The notes beneath the pieces are model-generated. The model did no database searches, had not been told where the DNA came from, and worked only from the letters and a program-made list of their open reading frames with translations. Positions 25,258-33,248 of a DNA stretch of 64,000 nt are shown piece by piece. Both the position numbers and the translations under genes were made by a program. Position 1 is the first letter of the stretch. Every line of letters starts with the position of its first letter. The DNA lies in assembly GCA_035296625.1 (NCBI GenBank), contig DATHAO010000069.1, forward strand, positions 92,383 to 156,382. Direction: 5' to 3'. The DNA comes from DATCLS01 sp035296625 (GTDB lineage Bacteria > Actinomycetota > Acidimicrobiia > Acidimicrobiales > VFJN01).

Positions 25258-26955
25258 TCAGCCGCCCCCCGTTCGCTCCAGGATCTCGTCCAACCGCAAG
25301 ACCCCCTCGGTCGTCACCACTCCCACGAACCGATCCTCCCCGTCGACGACCGGCAACACGTCGGTGTCGGCCCCTTCCATGGCCTGCACCGCGTCGCGCA
25401 CCAGCCACGTCGTGCGCCCCCGCGGCACGGTCACCCGGGCGATCGTGCGGATCTCGGTCGTCGACCACGCCTCCCGGCGGATGGCCACCACCTCGTCCAG
25501 CACGGCGAGGCCGAGGTAGCGGTTTCCGTTCTCGACGACCGCCACCGCCCGCTGGCGGTAGCCGACGAGGTGGACCGTGAGGAACTCCTCGATGGTGGCG
25601 TCGGGGGGCACGGTGCGGACGTCGGTCTCGAGCACCGCGCTGATCGGCAGCTCGAAGCGCCGCTCGAGGTGACCGAGGCGGCCGGCCCGCTGGTGGGCCG
25701 ACACGGACTCGTCGCCGACCACGAGTTGGGAGGCGGCCGTGGCCAGGGCGGCGGGCACGACGAAGCCGGGCACCGCCGTCGTCTCGGCCACGAGTACCAC
25801 GGCGGCGAGCGGCGTGCGGTAGCCGGCGCCGAGGAACGCCGCCATGCCGACGACCAGCAGGAGGTCGGAGTCAGCCGTGCCCAGGGCTCCGCTCATCAGC
25901 CGCCCGACGAGCGCGCCGAGCACGGCCAGCGGAATGACCAGCCCACCGACGCCCCCGCCGGCCACGGTGGCCATCACGGCGCCGACCCGCACGACCAGCA
26001 CGAGCAGCACGAGCGCCTGGGCGTGGCTGGGGTCGCCCGCCCAGGCGATCACGTTGTAGCCCGGCCCGAGCGACAGCGGGGCGTCAGCCGCAGCGTGGGT
26101 CACCACGGCGAGGACGGCGAGGACCACCGCCGCACCGGCCAGCCGCAACGCGACGGGGATCGGACCGACCACGTTGGCCCGCAGGTAGCGCAGGCCGATC
26201 GCGAAGAGCCGGGCGCCGGCGCCGCAGAGCAGGCCGACGGCGACCGAGGCGAGCAGGTCCGGCCAGTCGAACGAGGTGCCGCCCACCGGCAGCAGGGGCG
26301 TCGTGCCCTCGACGGCGGCGAACGCCATGTAGCTGGCGGCGGCCCCGACCATGGCCGGCAGCACGTTGCGGCGCGCCACGTCGGACCGGTACGGCACCTC
26401 GATGGCGAACAGGGCGCCCGTGGCCGGGGCCTTGAAGATGGCCGCGATGCCGGCGGCGGCGCCCGCCACCATCAACAGCTTGGCGTCCTCACGCGAGAAG
26501 AAGCGTGCGAACCGCCGCTGGAGCGACGAGCCGGCCGCGGCGCCCAGATAGAGCGCGGGCCCCTCGGCGCCCAGCGCCCCGCCGAAGCCGATCGTGGCGA
26601 TGCCGGCCAGGATGCGCCCGAGGACCGGTCTGCCGGAGAGGCGCTCGTGGGCCTCCTCGTGGAAGTTGCGGATGTACTCGTCGGTCGTCGTCGGCGTCGC
26701 CCGATCGGCGAACCAGCGTAGGCACAGCCAGGCCACGAGCAGTCCGACCCCCGGCGCCAGCGCCTGCGCCCATAGCGGCCGGCGGCCCAGCGGCTCGAGC
26801 AGCGCGTCGAACGACACCTTCTGCAGCGCCACGACGGCGAGGCCGACGGCCACGCCGGTGGCGGTCGACAGCAATAGCGGCTGCAGGGGCCGACGGCCGA
26901 TCGCCCGGCCCTCGGACTGCCGCTGCAGGGGCAGGAGGGGGCGCTGGGTAAACAT
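25258..26955 (-). CDS. ClC-family chloride channel/antiporter with CBS domains
   Basis: 565 residues from ATG 26955 (AAGGTG upstream). Ion-pathway motifs: GFGGALGAEGPALYLGAAAG (the GxEGP loop with gating glutamate), FKAPATGALFAIEVPYRSD, GGGVGGLVIPLAVLGALVGR and LGAGYRTPLAAVVLVAETTA. The C-terminus from about residue 440 holds two CBS units (ISAVLETDVRTVPPDATIEE and DTDVLPVVDGEDRFVGVVTT), which usually bind adenine nucleotides. Moves chloride, possibly in exchange for protons. Stand-alone gene. Confidence 0.93.
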   Translation of the reverse strand: MFTQRPLLPLQRQSEGRAIGRRPLQPLLLSTATGVAVGLAVVALQKVSFDALLEPLGRRPLWAQALAPGVGLLVAWLCLRWFADRATPTTTDEYIRNFHEEAHERLSGRPVLGRILAGIATIGFGGALGAEGPALYLGAAAGSSLQRRFARFFSREDAKLLMVAGAAAGIAAIFKAPATGALFAIEVPYRSDVARRNVLPAMVGAAASYMAFAAVEGTTPLLPVGGTSFDWPDLLASVAVGLLCGAGARLFAIGLRYLRANVVGPIPVALRLAGAAVVLAVLAVVTHAAADAPLSLGPGYNVIAWAGDPSHAQALVLLVLVVRVGAVMATVAGGGVGGLVIPLAVLGALVGRLMSGALGTADSDLLLVVGMAAFLGAGYRTPLAAVVLVAETTAVPGFVVPAALATAASQLVVGDESVSAHQRAGRLGHLERRFELPISAVLETDVRTVPPDATIEEFLTVHLVGYRQRAVAVVENGNRYLGLAVLDEVVAIRREAWSTTEIRTIARVTVPRGRTTWLVRDAVQAMEGADTDVLPVVDGEDRFVGVVTTEGVLRLDEILERTGGG

Positions 26956-27068
26956 GAGCGAGCACCTTAGAACCGGTGCGCACCCGCTCACATCCTGCGC
27001 TACCCGGGGCGCCTGAGCCCCCGGTTCGTCACGACAGCCGGTTGACGCCGACGCTAAGGTCTTGGCCC

Positions 27069-27143
27069 ATGAAGAAGGTCCTCCTCCTCGTCGTCGTCGC
27101 CGTCCTCGCTACCGTCGCTGCGAAGAAGGTACGAGCCGTCTGA
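27069..27143 (+). CDS. Tiny single-helix membrane peptide (24 aa)
   Basis: ATG 27069 opens MKKVLLLVVVAVLATVAAKK followed by VRAV and stop. It is one hydrophobic helix flanked by lysines, a form seen in many small actinobacterial membrane peptides. The upstream GACGCTAAGG could act as ribosome site. It overlaps the 3' end of the HAD gene on the other strand. Function unknown. Confidence 0.45.
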   Translation: MKKVLLLVVVAVLATVAAKKVRAV

Positions 27144-28023
27144 CGGCGTCGGGTTTCGTTCTGACAGCCCTCGCTCCCCCCGACGCCCTGCCGCCAGGGC
27201 CCGTCGGAGGCGGCGAGGGCTGTTTCCTGTACCGCCACCAGCGCACGACCACCCCGGCGCCGAGCGCGAGGGCCACGGCCCCACCGCCCACCGCGGCGTG
27301 GCGCGGTGCCGGCATGGGCACCCGGGCGCGCAGCGGCACCCGGTGCGCGAAGTGGCGCACCTCCCAGCCGCGGCGGCGGGCCGTGCGCAGCAGCTCGCGG
27401 TCGGGGTTGACCACCACCGGGTGGCCGACGGCCTCGAGCATGGGCCGGTCGCTGGCCGAGTCGCTGTAGGCGTACGACGCGGCCAGGTCGATGCCGTCGC
27501 GCCGGGCCACGGCGTCGATGGCGACGACCTTCTCCGGGCCGTAGCAGTACGTCTCGGTGCGCCCCGTGTAGCGGCCGCCGGCGTCGATCTCGGCCCGGGT
27601 GGCGATCGCCTCGTCGACGCCGAGGAACCGCGCCAGCGGCGCCACGATCTCCTCGGGTGACGCCGAGACGATGAACACCTTGCGGCCTGCGGCCCGGTGC
27701 TGGCGGATCAGGTCGAGGGCCTCGTCGAACACGATCGGCTCGATCACGTCGACGAGCGCCTCCTCGACGATCTGGGAGACCTCGTCTCGCCCCCAGCCCC
27801 GTGTCAGGCGGAGCACCGAGTCGCGCAGCTTGTCGAGTCGGGCCGGCGACGCCCCGAACTGTGCGTAGATGAGCTGTCCCCATGCGGCGCGCAGTAGGAG
27901 GCGGCGGGACACGAGCCCCGCGCGGTGCAGCGGGCCGCTGAAGGCCACCATCGACGCCTTGGCGATGACCGTCTTGTCGAGATCGAAGAAGGCGGCCTCC
28001 ACGTCCGGCGACCCTACCGGCAC
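27109..28023 (-). CDS. HAD-IB family phosphatase
   Basis: 304 residues. Motif I AAFFDLDKTVIAKASMVAFS (DxDxT nucleophile), motif II FIVSASPEEIVAPLARFLGV, motif III/IV with YAYSDSASDRPMLEAVGHPV. Related to phosphoserine phosphatase-like (SerB2/CicA) HAD-IB hydrolases. A membrane-like segment (AAVGGGAVALALGAGVVVRW) follows near the C-terminus. It is divergent from the cpaE-like gene exactly as Rv3661 is from Rv3660c in M. tuberculosis. The start (GTG 28023) is uncertain. Confidence 0.88.
   Translation of the reverse strand: MPVGSPDVEAAFFDLDKTVIAKASMVAFSGPLHRAGLVSRRLLLRAAWGQLIYAQFGASPARLDKLRDSVLRLTRGWGRDEVSQIVEEALVDVIEPIVFDEALDLIRQHRAAGRKVFIVSASPEEIVAPLARFLGVDEAIATRAEIDAGGRYTGRTETYCYGPEKVVAIDAVARRDGIDLAASYAYSDSASDRPMLEAVGHPVVVNPDRELLRTARRRGWEVRHFAHRVPLRARVPMPAPRHAAVGGGAVALALGAGVVVRWWRYRKQPSPPPTGPGGRASGGARAVRTKPDAVRRLVPSSQRR
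27164..27223. terminator. Long hairpin at converging gene ends
   Basis: ACAGCCCTCGC (27164-27174) pairs with GCGAGGGCTGT (27213-27223), followed by TT; CCGACG/CGTCGG and GCCCTG/CAGGGC pair inside. It lies just after the 24-aa peptide gene and within the last codons of the HAD gene. Confidence 0.55.
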
Positions 28024-28213
28024 CCGTCATGGCGGCCGTGCCGGCCCGGGCTCTGCCACCGACATGTCCGCCGTTCGACACCCCTTGATCACCCTTCTTC
28101 CCCCTGGGTAACGTTGCGCCTCTCGCCGACGCCACCGGATGTGCCCGGGGCGTCGCCTCCCCTCGCCGGAACCCGGCCTCTGGTCCCTGGTCCCGTGCCC
28201 TGGAGGTGGCGAC

Positions 28214-28861
28214 GTGCTCCTCGCCTGCTGGTCGGCCAAGGGTGGTGCCGGCACCACCGTGGCGGCCGCCGCCCTCGCCCTGTCCCTCGCCCGCCGGTCG
28301 CGCGCCGGCGCCGTTCTCGCCGATCTGGCGGGGGACGGCGCCGCCGTGCTCGGCCTGCCCGATCCCGACTCGCCCGGCCTGGCCGGTTGGCTGGCCGCCG
28401 GCGACGACGTCCCGGCCGACGCGCTGGCCCGCCTCGAAGTCGGCGCCGGCCGAGGCCTCGCGCTTCTCCCCCGGGGCGCCGGGGCGCTCGGTGCCGAGCG
28501 GGCCGGCGTGCTGGCGGCCCTCCTCGATGCCGGGGTGCGCCCCGTGGTCGCCGACTGCGGCAGCGACCTCGGGGCCACCACGGTCGGCTTCCTCCGGGCC
28601 GCCGACCGCTCGGTCCTCGTAACCCGGCTGTGCTACCTGGCGCTACGGCGGGCGGTCACGGCTCCGGTGGCGGCCACCGAGGTGGTGATCGTGCACGAGC
28701 TGGGTCGGGTCCTCGGGCGGGCGGACGTCGAGGCGGCGGTGCGGGTGCCGGTGCTGGCCGAGATCCCCGCCGACCCGGCGATCGCCCGAGCGGTCGACGC
28801 CGGCCTGTTGACCACCCGTCTCCCCCGGTCACTGGAGCGGGCGGTGCGTCATGTCGCCTGA
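28214..28861 (+). CDS. CpaE/TadZ-like ATPase (helicase/secretion neighbourhood type)
   Basis: 215 residues from GTG 28214, with GGAGGTGG upstream. MinD/ParA-like fold starting LLACWSAKGGAGTTVAAAAL (deviant Walker A). The rest is short and divergent: LADLAGDGAAVLGLPDPDSP, ADCGSDLGATTVGFLRAADR. In Tad systems this protein places the assembly machine at a cell site. Corresponds by order to Rv3660c. The stop overlaps the start of the next gene. Confidence 0.82.
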   Translation: MLLACWSAKGGAGTTVAAAALALSLARRSRAGAVLADLAGDGAAVLGLPDPDSPGLAGWLAAGDDVPADALARLEVGAGRGLALLPRGAGALGAERAGVLAALLDAGVRPVVADCGSDLGATTVGFLRAADRSVLVTRLCYLALRRAVTAPVAATEVVIVHELGRVLGRADVEAAVRVPVLAEIPADPAIARAVDAGLLTTRLPRSLERAVRHVA

Positions 28862-30446
28862 CCGCGCTGCACGTGTTGTTGCCGCGCCGCCGGCGGCTCC
28901 GGGGACGGCGGTCGCCGCGCACCTCATCGCAGGGCCCGCCGCGGCGGCGGTGGCGGACCTCGTCCCAGGGTCCGCCGCGGCGGCGGTGGCGGACCTCACC
29001 GCAGGGTCCGCCGCGGCGGCGGGCCCGTGGGATCTCGCGCGACCGCTCGAGGCGGTGCGGGGAACGCACGGCGCTCGGCCCGCGGGGGACGTTGGCGACG
29101 TCGACGCCAGAGTGCACCGGCGGGTGCTGGCCAGCGGCGTGGCAGCCCGACTCGACCGCTGGGAGCTCGTGACGCTGGTGCGGGACGAAGCCCCGTTGCT
29201 CCCGGCAGCCGATGTGGACGCGGTCGTCGATCGGGTATTGGCCCGCATCGGCGGAGTCGGACCGCTCGAACCGCTCCTCGCCGACCCGGCGGTGACCGAC
29301 GTGCTCGTGAACGGCCCGGGTGCGGTGTGGGTGGAGCGGGCCGGCCGGCTCGCGTCGACGCCTGTCGTCCTCGATCGCAAGGCGATCGCGCTGCTCGTCG
29401 AGCGGGTCGTTGCGCCGTTGGGGCTGCGGGCCGACCGCAGCACGCCGATCGTCGACGCCCGCTTGCCGGACGGGTCCCGCGTCCACGTCGTGCTGCCGCC
29501 ACTGGCGGTCGACGGCCCCCTCGTGACGATCCGCCGGTTCGGCGCGACGACCCTGCCGCTCGGCGCGTTCTGTGCTCCGGCCGTGGCGGACCTGCTGGTC
29601 TGGGCCGTCCACGCCCGGCTCAACACGGTGGTGAGCGGCCCGACCGGGGCCGGCAAGACGACGCTGCTCAACGCCCTGTGCCGCCACCTGCCGGCAGGGG
29701 AACGGGTCGTCACGGTCGAGGACGCGGCCGAGCTGCGACTGCCCGGCGACCACGTCGTGCGCCTCGAGACCCGCCCCGCCACCCCCGACGGTCTGGCCGC
29801 CGTGCCGGTGCGCGAGCTGGTGCGGGCGGCGCTGCGCATGCGTCCGGACCGCATCGTCGTGGGCGAGGTCCGGGGCGCCGAGACCCTCGACATGCTCCAG
29901 GCGATGAACACCGGCCACGACGGCTCGCTGTCGTCGTGCCACGCCAACGGCCCGGCCGATGCCCTGCGGCGCCTCGAGACGATGGCGCTCACCGGCGGCG
30001 ACCTGCCGCTCGCCGCGGTGCGCGAGCAGGTGGCGGCCGCGGTCGACCTAGTCGTACACGTGTCAAGGGGCGCGGACGGCCACCGCCGCGTGACGGCCGT
30101 GGCCGAGGTCGCCGAGGATCCGGCGGCCGGCGCACGCGTGCGCCTGCTCGCCAAGGCCGACACCATCGTCCGTGCGCCTAGCCGTCGTCCCCGCCGCCCC
30201 GACGTGGCCGATGCCCCGACCCCGTCCCCATCCGACGGCAGGGCCCTGTCGGCCCCGGCGAGCCGGGCGGCGGCGGCCCCGCCGGCCGCGACGATGGCAC
30301 TCCCGACCAGCGAGCCACCGCCAACCCCGCCGGGCGAAGCACCGCCAGGCACCGAGCCAGCAGCGGCCCTGCCAACCGAACCGGGTCTACTGCCGACTGC
30401 CGGGGGACCGATGGCTCCACCGCCGGGCGACGGGCTGGTGCCGTGA
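28851..30446 (+). CDS. Tad pilus assembly ATPase (CpaF/TadA family)
   Basis: 531 residues. Secretion ATPase powering pilus assembly. Visible: VGPLEPLLADPAVTDVLVNG, RLPDGSRVHVVLPPLAVDGP, Walker A VVSGPTGAGKTTLLNALCRH, Asp box VVTVEDAAELRLPGDHVVRL, Walker B RPDRIVVGEVRGAETLDMLQ, and the His box NTGHDGSLSSCHANGPADAL. The N-terminus has a 12-residue Ala-rich repeat and the C-terminus a 100-residue Pro/Ala tail, both unusual additions. Overlaps the cpaE-like gene by 11 bp and tadB by four (GTGA). Confidence 0.93.
   Translation: MSPDRAARVVAAPPAAPGTAVAAHLIAGPAAAAVADLVPGSAAAAVADLTAGSAAAAGPWDLARPLEAVRGTHGARPAGDVGDVDARVHRRVLASGVAARLDRWELVTLVRDEAPLLPAADVDAVVDRVLARIGGVGPLEPLLADPAVTDVLVNGPGAVWVERAGRLASTPVVLDRKAIALLVERVVAPLGLRADRSTPIVDARLPDGSRVHVVLPPLAVDGPLVTIRRFGATTLPLGAFCAPAVADLLVWAVHARLNTVVSGPTGAGKTTLLNALCRHLPAGERVVTVEDAAELRLPGDHVVRLETRPATPDGLAAVPVRELVRAALRMRPDRIVVGEVRGAETLDMLQAMNTGHDGSLSSCHANGPADALRRLETMALTGGDLPLAAVREQVAAAVDLVVHVSRGADGHRRVTAVAEVAEDPAAGARVRLLAKADTIVRAPSRRPRRPDVADAPTPSPSDGRALSAPASRAAAAPPAATMALPTSEPPPTPPGEAPPGTEPAAALPTEPGLLPTAGGPMAPPPGDGLVP
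28932..29022 (+). repeat. 36-bp in-frame repeat in the Tad ATPase gene
   Basis: Units beginning at 28932, 28968 and 29004 encode GPAAAAVADLVP, GSAAAAVADLTA and a partial GSAAAAG. The period is a multiple of three, so copy number can change without breaking the gene. Confidence 0.8.
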
Positions 30447-31347
30447 CCGCCCTCGTGATCGCCGTGGCCACCGTGCTGGCGGCCGTCGCGTACCGGACCG
30501 AGCTCCTCGGCCACCGGGCACGGGCGCGAGCCGCAGGGCTCGCCGCCCGGGGCCTCGGGAGCGCGGAGATCGCCGGGCTGGCCTCCCGGACCGGCGCGAC
30601 CGGGATGGCCAGGCCGAGCGGGCCATGGGATACGCCGGACCATGGCGCGTCGGTGTGGTGGCGGGCACCGGGCGTGCTCGCACCGGTCGTCGTGGCCGGT
30701 GCCGCGGTGGTGACCGTGCTCGGGGGCCGCTGGCCTTGGCGGGCGCCGTGCTCGCCGCTGCGCTCGCACCCGTGGTGGCGCGCCGCCGGGCCCGGACCGA
30801 CGTACGGCGCCGCCGCCGCAGCCAGCTACCCGGAGCGCTCGAACGGCTGGCCACTGCGCTGCGGGCCGGCTCGTCGGTGCCGACCGCTCTCGGGGCGGCG
30901 GGCGCCGGGTTGCCTGTCCCAATCGGCCCCGAGCTGACGGACCTCGGACGCCAGGCCGACGGCGGCCGGGCGGTCGTCGAGGTGCTCGACGAGTGGGCCG
31001 CCCGCCACGACGACGCCGGCACCCGCCTGGCCGCGTCGGCGCTGGTCCTGGCGACCGTGGTCGGCGCCGCCCCCGGCCGGGCAGTCGACGGGGTCGCCGC
31101 AACCCTGCGCGAGCGCCTGGATCTGTCCGACGAGCGGCGCGCCCTCGGCAGCCAGGCGCGGATGAGCACGCTCGTCCTCTCGGTGGCGCCGCTCGGGTTC
31201 GCTCTCCTGCTCGGAGCCACCGACGAGGCCTCGTCACGGTTCCTGCTCGGCACCCCCGCCGGTTGGGCGTGCCTCGTCGTCGGCCTGGGCCTCGACGCCG
31301 CAGGCGCTTGGTGGATGGCGCACCTCACCCGGCGTGGCGAGCCGTGA
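30443..31347 (+). pseudogene. TadB-like pilus membrane protein, frameshifted
   Basis: GTG 30443 overlaps the ATPase stop. The first frame gives ALVIAVATVLAAVAYRTELL and a membrane segment VLAPVVVAGAAVVTVLGG, then loses sense. From 30722-30726 (a run of five G) the protein continues one frame away as PLALAGAVLAAALAPVVARR, PGALERLATALRAGSSVPTA and the C-terminal T2SSF helices to 31347. Adding one G restores a single 301-residue T2SSF (TadB) protein with no other change. Either a true one-base deletion, a phase-variable G-run, or an assembly error. The other genes look intact here. Confidence 0.8.
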
Positions 31348-31429
31348 GCCCTATCGCCGCCCCCGCCCTGGGCCTGGCCTGGGGCGAGCCGTGAGCCCCC
31401 TCGCCGCCCCGGCCCTGGGCGTCGCGTGG
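31336..31429 (+). repeat. 47-bp tandem duplication of the tadC start region
   Basis: GGCGAGCCGTGAGCCC and the following ATCGCCGCC-type stretch occur at 31336 and again at 31383. The first copy begins a GTG ORF overlapping the tadB stop that reads VSPIAAPALGLAWGEP and stops after 16 codons; the second copy begins the real tadC. Confidence 0.8.
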
Positions 31430-32416
31430 GCCCTCGTCGTCGCGGTCCTCGCCGGTGCCGTCCACCGACCGGCCCGCCGTCCGCTGTCCCCCGGCGCGAC
31501 CGCTGCCCGAGGGACGGCCAGCGCGGCCGGCGCGGCCGGGGCCGCCGGCGCGGCCGGCGCGGCCGGCGCGGCCGTGACCATGGCTCCCAGCGGCACAGGA
31601 TCCACGGCGCCAGGTGCCGCAGACTTCCCCGTGCACGCGCACGACGCAATCGACGTCGGCGACTACCGGGGCGGCGTCGGCCTCGGCCATAAAGGCGCCG
31701 GTGGCGACGGCACCGACGCCGGCCACGCCGACGCCGGGTGCAGAGGACCGGGGCACGCACGGGCGGCGCCGCTGTTCCGTGCCCTCGGCGCCCGTGTGCG
31801 GGGGCTCGCCCGGCGACCACCCGACGAGGCCGCCGACCGGCGCACGGGCGCTGCTCTCGCCGCCGCCGTGGCCCTCGCCGCCGTCAGCCCCGCCCTCGGC
31901 GCCCTCCCCCTGGCTTGGGCCCTACTCGCCCCGGCGGCGGCCGCCCGGCGGGCCGAGCGCTCCCACGAGGCGGCGGTCGTCGATCAGCTGCCCGACGTCG
32001 TCGACCTGCTCCTGCTCACGACCTCGGCGGGCCTGCCCGTGGCGTCGGCGCTCGGGGCTATCGGCGGACGCCCCGGAGGTCCGCTGGGGGCCGGCCTCGC
32101 CGCCGGGGCCGCTCACGTCGCCGGCGGGGGCATCAACGCCGACGCCTTGGCGCTGCTCGGCGACGCCGCCGGGCCCGCCGCCCGACCGCTGCTCGACGCC
32201 TTGGTCGAGCACGACCGCTACGGAACTCCGCTGCGCCCGGCCCTCGAACGGGTCGGCATCGAGGCCCGCGTGCGGCGCCGTCGCCACGCCGAGGAGTCCG
32301 CCCGCCGGCTGCCCGTCACCCTGCTCTTCCCGCTCGTGCTCACGACGCTCCCGGCGTTCGTGCTGCTCACCGTCGTCCCGCTCCTGGCGGGATCGCTCGG
32401 CTCGCTGAGCCCGTGA
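31391..32416 (+). CDS. TadC-like pilus membrane protein (T2SSF domain)
   Basis: 341 residues from GTG 31391. N-terminal helix PALGVAWALVVAVLAGAVHR, an Ala/Gly repeat with linker (about residues 40-140, including AGAAGAAGAAGAAGAAV), then the T2SSF unit: ALAAAVALAAVSPALGALPL, VDQLPDVVDLLLLTTSAGLP, ARPLLDALVEHDRYGTPLRP, and the final helix PLVLTTLPAFVLLTVVPLLA. Forms the inner-membrane platform with TadB. The long linker is unusual and was probably expanded by slippage. Confidence 0.85.
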   Translation: MSPLAAPALGVAWALVVAVLAGAVHRPARRPLSPGATAARGTASAAGAAGAAGAAGAAGAAVTMAPSGTGSTAPGAADFPVHAHDAIDVGDYRGGVGLGHKGAGGDGTDAGHADAGCRGPGHARAAPLFRALGARVRGLARRPPDEAADRRTGAALAAAVALAAVSPALGALPLAWALLAPAAAARRAERSHEAAVVDQLPDVVDLLLLTTSAGLPVASALGAIGGRPGGPLGAGLAAGAAHVAGGGINADALALLGDAAGPAARPLLDALVEHDRYGTPLRPALERVGIEARVRRRRHAEESARRLPVTLLFPLVLTTLPAFVLLTVVPLLAGSLGSLSP

Positions 32417-32444
32417 ACCCACCCCGACCGGGAGGAACCCCCCG

Positions 32445-32690
32445 ATGATCCTGCACGCCCTCGCCCGGATCCAGCTCCAGCTGGCCGGCGCCCGGACCCG
32501 GCCGGCGGTGGCCGCACCGCACCGCCGCCGTCGGCCGGTGCCCGACGACCGTGGCCAGGCCACGGCCGAGTACGGCCTCGTCATCCTCGTCGCCGGCCTG
32601 ATCGCCCTCGGGGTGATCGCCTGGGCACGGGGCACCGGTGCCTTCACCGACCTGTTCGAGTCGGTGATCGGTCAGCTGACCGACCGATGA
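32445..32690 (+). CDS. Flp-type pilin (DUF4244-like)
   Basis: 81 residues, start after GGGAGG. A long basic leader ends in the prepilin cleavage motif DDRG|QATAEYGLVILVAGL: glycine at -1, glutamate at +5 and tyrosine at +6, followed by a hydrophobic helix. This is the expected major pilin subunit; position and form match Rv3656c. No prepilin peptidase gene is in the window. Its stop overlaps the next start (ATGA). Confidence 0.88.
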   Translation: MILHALARIQLQLAGARTRPAVAAPHRRRRPVPDDRGQATAEYGLVILVAGLIALGVIAWARGTGAFTDLFESVIGQLTDR

Positions 32691-33130
32691 CCCCGCCCCC
32701 GCCCGCCCGGGACGCCGGCCACGGTGGCCAGCTCGGCCACGCCGGCCGGTGGCGGCCGGGCGGGCGGGGCGACGGCGGGCAGGCGAGCGTCGAGCTGGCG
32801 CTGGTCCTGCCCCTCGTGGCCCTGCTGCTGCTCACGGTCGTGCACGTCGCCCTCGTCGCCCGAGACCAGAACCTCGTCACCCATGCCGCCCGCGAGGCGG
32901 CCCGGGCCGCCGCCGTCGACGACGACCCGGACGCCGCCCGCCGGGCCGCCGAGCGGGCCGGGCCCCTCGACCCGAGCCGGATGGACGTGCGCGTCGGCGA
33001 GCGCGGCGACGTGGGCACCCCGGTGCGCGTGCTGGTCCGGTACTCCTCCCCCGTGCGGATCCCACTGCTGCGCGCCCTCGTGGGCGCCACCGGCCTGGAG
33101 GCGCAGGCCACCATGCGGGTGGAGCGATGA
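32687..33130 (+). CDS. TadE-like pseudopilin
   Basis: 147 residues. A Gly/Arg-rich leader, then GGQASVELALVLPLVALLLL, the TadE signature (G/xxxxxE then helix) and THAAREAARAAAVDDDPDAA. Probably a minor pilin. The final ATGA at 33127-33130 opens another reading frame that is only a duplicated tail (see repeat). Confidence 0.88.
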   Translation: MTPPPPARDAGHGGQLGHAGRWRPGGRGDGGQASVELALVLPLVALLLLTVVHVALVARDQNLVTHAAREAARAAAVDDDPDAARRAAERAGPLDPSRMDVRVGERGDVGTPVRVLVRYSSPVRIPLLRALVGATGLEAQATMRVER

Positions 33131-33202
33131 AACCCCACCGGGATGGGCGCCACCGCCTCGAGGCGCAGGCCACCATGCGGGTGGAGCGATGAAACCCCAC
33201 CG
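33082..33202 (+). repeat. Tandem duplication of the tadE 3' end
   Basis: GGGCGCCACCG...GAGGCGCAGGCCACCATGCG...GGAGCGATGAAACCCCACCG occurs at 33082-33140 and again at 33145-33202, one indel and a few changes apart. The region 33131-33248 should hold the next pilin-like gene (Rv3654c position) but contains only this copy and a short frame running into the helicase antisense. Confidence 0.85.
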
Positions 33203-33248
33203 CCACCGGCGACCGCCGGCGACGCTCCCGCCCGGCGACGGCGGTCCC

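Noticed and set aside
28829..31237. Minus-strand 802-codon frame across the pilus genes
   Set aside because: Shadow of the TadA/TadB genes; low-complexity Arg/Pro/Ser composition and no motifs.
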